A stretch of 64,000 bases of DNA, taken from the NCBI GenBank assembly GCA_038736355.1, contig JAVYML010000001.1:396252-460251 (forward strand). The letters are read 5' to 3'. Both the position numbers and the translations under genes were made by a program. Of this stretch, positions 58,475-64,000 are shown in pieces. This DNA is from Candidatus Hadarchaeales archaeon (GTDB taxonomy: Archaea > Hadarchaeota > Hadarchaeia > Hadarchaeales > WYZ-LMO6). Below the pieces are notes generated by a model, which saw nothing but the letters and a program-made list of their open reading frames with translations, was not told where the DNA came from and searched no databases. Each line of letters opens with the position of its first letter. Position 1 is the stretch's first letter.

Positions 58475-61045
58475 TTGTCCCTCCTCAAGATCCCCTTCCG
58501 CAGCTTTCCCAGAAGGAAAACCAGGAATCTGTTGACTGCCCTGGCGGTAGCGGTAAGCGTCTCCCTCTTCATAGGGGTGAACCTGGCCACGGGAAGCGCT
58601 CTTGAAGCCTTTAAGGAGTACCTGGAAAGGGGGTGGGGCGAAACCGACCTCATCGTGACTTATGGCTCGCCCTCACCCTTCGATCAGGATAACCTTATCC
58701 TCTTGGAAAGGGTGGAGGGCATAAAAGAAGTGGCTAAGGTTCTTTATCTGGCGGCCTTCATCGAGGGAAATCCGGGAGAAGTGGTGGGGGCCAGGGGAGT
58801 GGATCCCTCCGAATATTACTACACGAGCCTGTTGGAAACCATCTCTGGAGGAGGGGAATTAAAAGGGGAAAATGTGGTGATCACGAAGGCACTGGCGGAG
58901 AACTACGGATTGAGGATAGGTGATTGGTTCCCCGTGAGTTTCGTAAAGAGCTTGGCCGAGAATGGTACCCTCCATTACCTCAGGGTCTCAGGCATCTACG
59001 AACCGAAGGAAAGGGTGGAGTTCAACCAGAAGTATTTCTTCATCTGCTTGGAAAAATTGCAGGAACTTTCGGGTATGGAGGGAAAACTCTCTTCTCTTTG
59101 GATCAAACTCGAGCGCGTGGAGGATACCCGAAAGGTAAGGGATGAACTGGAGGAAGTTTTTGGTACGGAGTTCGAAATCCATGCTCCAAAGATAGAGGCG
59201 ATAGAGGTGATGAAAAGGCAAACAGCCAGCTTCAGACAGGGACTCGATGCGATGGTAGTAGTCTCACTTGTCGTTTGTCTCTTCTTGGTGTTCAACACCA
59301 TGTTCATCACCGTGAGGGAGAGAATTAGTGAAATAGGCATCCTCCGGTCGGTGGGGGCCTCCAGTCCCCAAATCTTTTCCGTCTTCTTCGCAGAGAGCTT
59401 CCTGCTGGGAATTCTGGGAGTCTCCTTGGGAATCCTTCTGGGCCTTCTGCTGGGAAGAGGTTTCCTCCTCCTCTTCGTGGGGGTGGAGGGCATGGGTGGG
59501 AAACTCTACTTCACTCCCTCCATCAAAACCCTTCTTCAAGGGATTCTGGCTGGGATGCTCGCGGTACTGGGTGGAGCCTTCTACCCATCCCTCGCAGCTT
59601 GCAGGGTGACGGTGGACCAAGCCCTCCGTCCCGAGATGAGAAGGGAAGGGGTGAAACAGGGGAGGTTGTTACTGGCTGGACTCTCCCTTTTCTCTCTAGG
59701 TTCTTCCCTCCAACTAGGTCTGCTCCCCTCACCCACTCCTGGACTGGATTTCTTCATCATGGCGGTGGGTGCCATCATCCTAGCTGCCCTTTTCCTGAGT
59801 TTCTCCTCCCTCCACCTGTCCGGTTTTGGGGGGATGGGAAGGTTGGTTTCGAAAAACTTGGGAAGGAAAATCCTACGAACGGCGGTGTGCTTTGGGATCG
59901 TGGGGATGAGTCTCAGCTTCGTGGTGATGCTGGGCGGTCTTAAAACTGGGATTAGAGAAGCGATGGAAGAAAGTGTGAAGGAGTCCTTGGGTGCTGACCT
60001 AATCCTGATTTCTGAAAAGAATCTCCCCGTGGAATTCGTGGAAAACCTTAGGGGGATAGAAGGGGTAAAGGAAGCTGTCCCAGTAAGCATAGTTTATCCA
60101 GGAACCAAATGTTTGGAGCCCTCCAGTAGGTCCATAGGAGTCTTCGTGGTGGATCCGCAACTCCTACCCAAGGTGATAAAACAGGATTTTGTGGATCCCC
60201 CGGGTCTCCCCCCCGAGGAAGCCTACCTTCAGCTTTCCCAGGATCCCAAGACCCTGCTCCTTCCCAAGCATCTGGCGGAAAAGCTGGGTGTAAGAGCTGG
60301 AGACTACCTAACACTGGAAACCTGGAGACTCACGGAAAGGGGGATGGTACCTGGGAAAGAAAACTTCAGGGTGGTGGGCATCTTCACCGGAGCGGTGCTG
60401 GAGCATGTTTGGATAGGAAGTCATCCCCTCTCCGAGTCAGCGGTGATCAGCTTCCTCGCCCAGGACGAGTATTTCTATCCCGTTTGGGGCAAGGGTAGGG
60501 CTTGGGGTTTCCTCGTGAACGTGAAGGAGGGTTTCAACCCTTCTGAAATAAGGGAGAGAATCGACCGTCAGTATCCAAATTGTGGCTTTTCCACCCATTC
60601 CATTACCCAAGAGGAAATCCTGGAATACGCCAGGGAAAGCATAGACAGGGTATTCAACATCCTCTTTGCCGTCCTTTACTTCTCCGTCCTAATAGGAGCG
60701 ATAGCCATCGCGGTGGTGATGCTCATGAACGTGACGGAAAGAAGGAGGGAGATAGGAATCCTCCGCTCCCAAGGAATGAGCGGTTCCCAAGTCCTTCTGA
60801 TGTTCCTGGGGGAAGCCGTGGCAGTGGGGCTGGTGGGTTTAGTCATAGGATTGGTCTGCGGTCCCATCCTCCTCAAGGGTGTGACCTCTTCCATGTCCTT
60901 CGCCGGTTTCACCGTTGAGATGGTCTTACCTTTACAAGCTATCCTCCACGCTTCCCTCTTGGCCTTCGTCGCCGCCATCTCCGGAGGTCTTTACCCCTCT
61001 TACAAGGCTTCCAAACTCACGATCGTGGAGGCCTTACGGAGGTAG
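58475..61045 (+). CDS. FtsX/MacB-like ABC permease, duplicated
   Basis: 856 residues. Two FtsX halves, each with an N-terminal helix, a large external domain (~45-245 and ~510-700) and three membrane helices (around 260-370 and 730-845), plus a pair of helices at ~395-450 joining them. ISEIGILRSVGASSPQIF and REIGILRSQGMSGSQVLLMF are the paired cytoplasmic motifs. One chain thus replaces a permease dimer. It likely exports lipid, peptide or lipoprotein cargo. TTG start at 58475. Confidence 0.9.
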   Translation: MSLLKIPFRSFPRRKTRNLLTALAVAVSVSLFIGVNLATGSALEAFKEYLERGWGETDLIVTYGSPSPFDQDNLILLERVEGIKEVAKVLYLAAFIEGNPGEVVGARGVDPSEYYYTSLLETISGGGELKGENVVITKALAENYGLRIGDWFPVSFVKSLAENGTLHYLRVSGIYEPKERVEFNQKYFFICLEKLQELSGMEGKLSSLWIKLERVEDTRKVRDELEEVFGTEFEIHAPKIEAIEVMKRQTASFRQGLDAMVVVSLVVCLFLVFNTMFITVRERISEIGILRSVGASSPQIFSVFFAESFLLGILGVSLGILLGLLLGRGFLLLFVGVEGMGGKLYFTPSIKTLLQGILAGMLAVLGGAFYPSLAACRVTVDQALRPEMRREGVKQGRLLLAGLSLFSLGSSLQLGLLPSPTPGLDFFIMAVGAIILAALFLSFSSLHLSGFGGMGRLVSKNLGRKILRTAVCFGIVGMSLSFVVMLGGLKTGIREAMEESVKESLGADLILISEKNLPVEFVENLRGIEGVKEAVPVSIVYPGTKCLEPSSRSIGVFVVDPQLLPKVIKQDFVDPPGLPPEEAYLQLSQDPKTLLLPKHLAEKLGVRAGDYLTLETWRLTERGMVPGKENFRVVGIFTGAVLEHVWIGSHPLSESAVISFLAQDEYFYPVWGKGRAWGFLVNVKEGFNPSEIRERIDRQYPNCGFSTHSITQEEILEYARESIDRVFNILFAVLYFSVLIGAIAIAVVMLMNVTERRREIGILRSQGMSGSQVLLMFLGEAVAVGLVGLVIGLVCGPILLKGVTSSMSFAGFTVEMVLPLQAILHASLLAFVAAISGGLYPSYKASKLTIVEALRR

Positions 61046-61068
61046 GAAAACCCTTAGTGTCCACAACC

Positions 61069-61077
61069 TTTAAATTA
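61069..61077 (+). promoter_or_regulatory. TATA box of the AMP-ligase-like gene
   Basis: TTTAAATTA lies 17-25 bases before ATG 61094; no ribosome site is present, so the mRNA is probably leaderless. Confidence 0.5.
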
Positions 61078-61093
61078 CGCACGAGAAAATAGA

Positions 61094-62599
61094 ATGCAAA
61101 TGGAAGTCCAGACTCTCTCCCAGCTTCCAAAAAGGGCGGCGGAAGAATTCAAGGAAAAACCCTTCCTCCTTTATCCTTCCCTTTTCACTTTTCAGCAACT
61201 GGACAAGGAATCCGACAAGATAGCCTCGGGTCTGGCGGAGCTGGGAATAGGAAAGGGTGATAGGGTAGCCCTATACCTTTGGAACAGACCGGAATTCGTT
61301 TATGCCCTCTTAGGAATCCTAAAAGCGGGTGCAATTGCAGTACCCATTGACCCTGCCTTCAGGGAAAGGGAAGTTCGCAATCTTTTAGCCGATTCGGGCG
61401 CCAAGGCAATCTTCTTCGAAGAAGCCACTTCGAGTGTGTTACTGAACGTGAGAGAAGAACTGCCGGAATTAAAGCATCTTATTTCCATAAGTGGAGATCT
61501 TGGAACAATTACCCTTCAAGAACTCCAGAAAACCTCTCCTCCGCCTCCCGTAAACATCTCTCCGGACGATCCTGCCATTTTGATGTATGCTGCCAGGGAG
61601 AAGGGATATCTTGGAGCCGTGCTCACCCACAACAACCTCCTTTCCGTGATCAAGCGTCTGGCCTCTCCAGAGCTCTCCTTCGGTAAACCTGATGATAGGG
61701 TCGCCCTCATTCACCTCATGTATTCCATCTTCAGCCTTGACGAACTTTTCCTCTCCCTCTACCTGGGCAACTCCGTAGTGTTGGAGAAGAGCTTTGATAT
61801 CGAAGTTTTCCTTTCCCATGTAGAACAGCTGTGGGTTTCCAAGGTTCTTCTCCCCATGAGCAACATCATGCTCCTAACGGATCTTCCCAACGTGATCACA
61901 AGGTATGACCTTTCCTCCCTCCGCTTCGTCTGCAACGTGGAAGAGGCTTACAACAAGGAAGTGGCTGAGGAATTCCATTCCCTCACCGGAGTCCCCGTAA
62001 TCAACTCCTATGGGCTTGCGGAAGCCTCAGGTTTCGTGAATCTTCCCAAGGTTGGGGAAGCTCCCTCGGGCTCTCTAGGGCCAGCTACGGGAATGGAGGA
62101 GAAGGTGGTGGACGAGCAGGGAAGGGAAGTAAAGCCCGGGGAAGTGGGAGAACTGATAGTAAGGGGTCCGCAAGTGATGAAAGGATACTGGAACCGACCG
62201 GAAGAAACTGCCAAGGTATTGAGGGACGGCTGGCTCTACACGGGTGATCTGGCTAGGATGGATGCCCTAGGAAACTTGGAGCTGGTGGGAAGGAAGAAGA
62301 GGATGATCAAGTTCAGGGGTTTCGGTATTTCCCCAGAAGAAGTGGAGGGGGTGCTCAAAGAACATGAAGCCGTTCTGGATGCGGTGGTGGCAGGAAAACC
62401 GGGACTGGCGGGTGGTGAAATTCCGGTGGCTTTTGTGGTCTTGAAACCAGGAATGAGGGTCACGGCGGGAGAACTCATGAGATGGGTGGAGGAAAAGCTC
62501 GCCCCCTTCAAGAGGGTTAGGGAAGTGGAGTTCGTTCCTCTCATTCCCAGGGATAGACTCCAAGAGTTCATTCAAAGGATGACCAGGAGGAGGAGATGA
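61094..62599 (+). CDS. AMP-dependent synthetase/ligase homologue with degenerate active site
   Basis: 501 residues with the ANL fold. Conserved: NSYGLAEASG, YTGDLARMD and GRKKRMIKFRGFGISPEEVE. Not conserved: the phosphate loop T-(S/T)-GTTGxPKG reads MYAAREKGYLGAVLTHNNL at 164-182, lacking every Thr/Ser/Gly of the loop and its lysine. The A10 lysine motif PKTxSGK reads PRDRLQEFIQ near the C-terminus. Normal adenylation therefore looks impaired; it may bind acyl-CoA/acyl-AMP, do only thioesterification, or act as partner of the next gene, which it overlaps. Confidence 0.85.
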   Translation: MQMEVQTLSQLPKRAAEEFKEKPFLLYPSLFTFQQLDKESDKIASGLAELGIGKGDRVALYLWNRPEFVYALLGILKAGAIAVPIDPAFREREVRNLLADSGAKAIFFEEATSSVLLNVREELPELKHLISISGDLGTITLQELQKTSPPPPVNISPDDPAILMYAAREKGYLGAVLTHNNLLSVIKRLASPELSFGKPDDRVALIHLMYSIFSLDELFLSLYLGNSVVLEKSFDIEVFLSHVEQLWVSKVLLPMSNIMLLTDLPNVITRYDLSSLRFVCNVEEAYNKEVAEEFHSLTGVPVINSYGLAEASGFVNLPKVGEAPSGSLGPATGMEEKVVDEQGREVKPGEVGELIVRGPQVMKGYWNRPEETAKVLRDGWLYTGDLARMDALGNLELVGRKKRMIKFRGFGISPEEVEGVLKEHEAVLDAVVAGKPGLAGGEIPVAFVVLKPGMRVTAGELMRWVEEKLAPFKRVREVEFVPLIPRDRLQEFIQRMTRRRR

Positions 62600-64000
62600 T
62601 GTCGGAGCATCTGGAAGGCGTGAGAAAGATCCTGAGCAGGGAGGCTTTCGAGGACTTCAAGCAAAGGGTTCAACCCATCCTCTCCATGAGGGAAGACATT
62701 ATCAAGAAGTTCAGGGATGTGTATCCTCCCGGACATGAGCACCTGGCCCCCGAAGGTTTCTGCGTAGATCCCTGGATCGTGATTTGGATCAGGGAGAGGG
62801 GAGGATTAGACCTGAAGACTTGGCATAGGCTGGAATATGAGGAGTTCGTAGAGTGGGCTCATCGCAACTTCTACGCCATTTCCCTATGCAAGGAAGCCCT
62901 TTCCAGAAACCTCCCACCCGAGGAGGCCATCGAAGCCAAATGGCTTTGTCATCTGGCCCAGCCCCCAGCCTATCTGGTGAGACCCGATCTGGGCTTCGCC
63001 AGCATGAGGTATTTGTACGGTGAGTATGCCACCACCCTCTGGCTACATGTGGACTACTGGAAAGGGGAATTCGATTGGATAGAAGGTTTTCATAACGAGA
63101 AGGGAATACCCACCCAATACTGGTTGGTGGGAACTAGTGAAGAAATTGCCCAGCACTTTGACGAGGATGACCGTGAAAGGCTTCTCACTCCTAGCGAGAG
63201 CGTGGCTGCACCTAAGGATTTGACTTATCAGCTCAACATACGAGATCCCGTCACCGGAGTGAAGGTAAGGGAGCTTCCCAAGCATATGCCTTATGTGTTG
63301 GAGGAATGGGTACGCCCGGCTAGGGAAATCATGATGGATCTAAGACAAGAAATGTTCAGAAAGTGGATACATGCCAATCTCTATCTCTCCATCTCTCCGG
63401 GCCATTGGGGAGTGGGGACCCAGTTGAATTTCTGGAGTGTTTCGGGTTTCTGGGGGGATCCCTGGATGGCCGTCAACAACACCAGACTCTTTGGCCACCC
63501 CCTCCAATACTATATCCAGTATCCAGCCCCGCCGGGCTTTGAAAGCGCCATGAAGCTGACCAAGGAAGGGTGTGTTAGGGCCATGGCAGAGCTTTTCCTG
63601 CAGGGACCCAAAGGACTTCTCTGCGATGCCATCAACAAAATAGTCACCCCTCCGAAGAAGACCCCCCTTCTTCACTCCATCTTAAAACTCTTCTTGGAAG
63701 GAAAGATGTTCAAAGGGTTTGCCGAACCCTTCGATGAAGGAATACCTCCCCCCAGAGCCCTGCTTACAGCCATGCCCGCTCCCCTCTACACTGAAACCAC
63801 TATATGGGACGCCCAGATGGTTGAAAATCCGGACACCATCATCAAAGATCCTTCTCTAAAGCCCTTTAGAGAACTCATGGAAGCGGAGGGAGGAATAGAT
63901 TTCAAGACGGGAAGGGTCCCACCCTACGACGAAGTGCCGAGGCTGAAGTGGCTCTTCGATCCCACGATAGAGTGGCTGAAGCCAAAGGACTTCCCACCCA
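62596..64000 (+). CDS. Large unidentified protein, continues past the window
   Basis: At least 468 codons without a stop. ATG 62596 (or the adjacent ATG 62599) overlaps the ligase stop as ATGA behind AGGAGGAGG. Soluble, Trp/Tyr/His-rich: HEHLAPEGFCVDPWIVIWIR, LAQPPAYLVRPDLGFASMRY, SISPGHWGVGTQLNFWSVSG and TAMPAPLYTETTIWDAQMVE. No signal peptide, membrane helix or cysteine-cluster motif. I do not recognise the family. Coupling to the ligase homologue suggests one pathway or complex. Confidence 0.8.
   Translation, partial: MMSEHLEGVRKILSREAFEDFKQRVQPILSMREDIIKKFRDVYPPGHEHLAPEGFCVDPWIVIWIRERGGLDLKTWHRLEYEEFVEWAHRNFYAISLCKEALSRNLPPEEAIEAKWLCHLAQPPAYLVRPDLGFASMRYLYGEYATTLWLHVDYWKGEFDWIEGFHNEKGIPTQYWLVGTSEEIAQHFDEDDRERLLTPSESVAAPKDLTYQLNIRDPVTGVKVRELPKHMPYVLEEWVRPAREIMMDLRQEMFRKWIHANLYLSISPGHWGVGTQLNFWSVSGFWGDPWMAVNNTRLFGHPLQYYIQYPAPPGFESAMKLTKEGCVRAMAELFLQGPKGLLCDAINKIVTPPKKTPLLHSILKLFLEGKMFKGFAEPFDEGIPPPRALLTAMPAPLYTETTIWDAQMVENPDTIIKDPSLKPFRELMEAEGGIDFKTGRVPPYDEVPRLKWLFDPTIEWLKPKDFPP

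Noticed and set aside
1..64000. CRISPR array, rRNA genes or insertion sequences
   Set aside because: No regularly spaced repeats, rRNA motifs, transposase domains or terminal inverted repeats were seen.

Overview
The window comes from a thermophile-like archaeon. The evidence is an A-type ATP synthase (subunits H, I, K, E, C, F, D, A, B), archaeal TATA boxes about 25-30 bases before many starts, many leaderless or GTG/TTG starts, archaeal families (DUF61, DUF2124, DUF134, DUF1614, archaeal ATP-dependent DNA ligase) and Arg codons dominated by AGG/AGA. The mix of acyl-CoA enzymes, 4-hydroxybutyryl-CoA dehydratase, A-ATPase and a bacterial-type zinc adenylate kinase would suit a deep euryarchaeal or Hadarchaeota-like lineage, but that placement is inference. 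No CRISPR array, rRNA operon or intact insertion sequence was seen.

Layout. 1-2.9 kb: a four-CBS protein with a ribosome-hibernation-like tail, a secreted protein and an FMN oxidoreductase. 2.9-6.4 kb: a lysine/DAP operon, lysA-lysC-dapA. 6.4-15.7 kb: the A-type ATP synthase, split so that atpA-atpB on the plus strand face an H-I-K-E-C-F-D operon on the minus strand. The proteolipid carries a sodium-type ligand set. 15.8-21.3 kb: a small Lrp/RAM protein, a box C/D sRNA, adenylate kinase, tRNA-Arg, an HDAC-like deacetylase, a regulator/radical-SAM pair sharing a promoter with a palindrome, and an LLM oxidoreductase. 21.4-31.4 kb: VOC protein, ThDP enzyme, tautomerase, tRNA-Phe, DUF72, MFS, flavodoxin, a DUF134/DUF5320/NifX-remnant/permease/thioredoxin module with two damaged genes, alcohol dehydrogenase and a multi-cluster radical SAM fusion.

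31.4-37 kb: class III-like sirtuin, acyl-CoA dehydrogenase, a second box C/D sRNA candidate, 4-hydroxybutyryl-CoA dehydratase with all four cluster ligands, a radical SAM protein and a membrane PLD-like protein. 37-44 kb: a membrane protein and a very Tyr/Trp-rich secreted protein that meet tail to tail, DNA ligase, and an ABC-2 exporter. 43.7-52 kb: a long minus-strand series of five pilin-like proteins, a sugar epimerase, a 974-residue surface protein with a beta-propeller, transaldolase, DUF1614 and a PhlG-like protein. 52-54 kb: an EVE-domain/PD-(D/E)xK nuclease that looks like a modification-dependent (type IV-like) restriction enzyme, beside a scarred locus holding an exact 140-bp copy of part of a nearby metallo-beta-lactamase-fold gene. 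55-61 kb: moaE, a ThiF/MoeB E1-like enzyme, tRNA-Arg, enoyl-CoA hydratase, nitroreductase and a MacB-like exporter. 61-64 kb: an AMP-ligase homologue with degenerate catalytic motifs, translationally coupled to a large unrecognised gene that runs off the window.

Together the 4-hydroxybutyryl-CoA dehydratase, acyl-CoA dehydrogenase, enoyl-CoA hydratase and sirtuin suggest short-chain acyl-CoA metabolism through crotonyl-CoA. Energy is conserved by a probably Na+-coupled ATP synthase. The most novel candidates are the EVE-nuclease, the degenerate ligase pair, the pilin-like operon, and two sRNAs sharing the same non-canonical C box.
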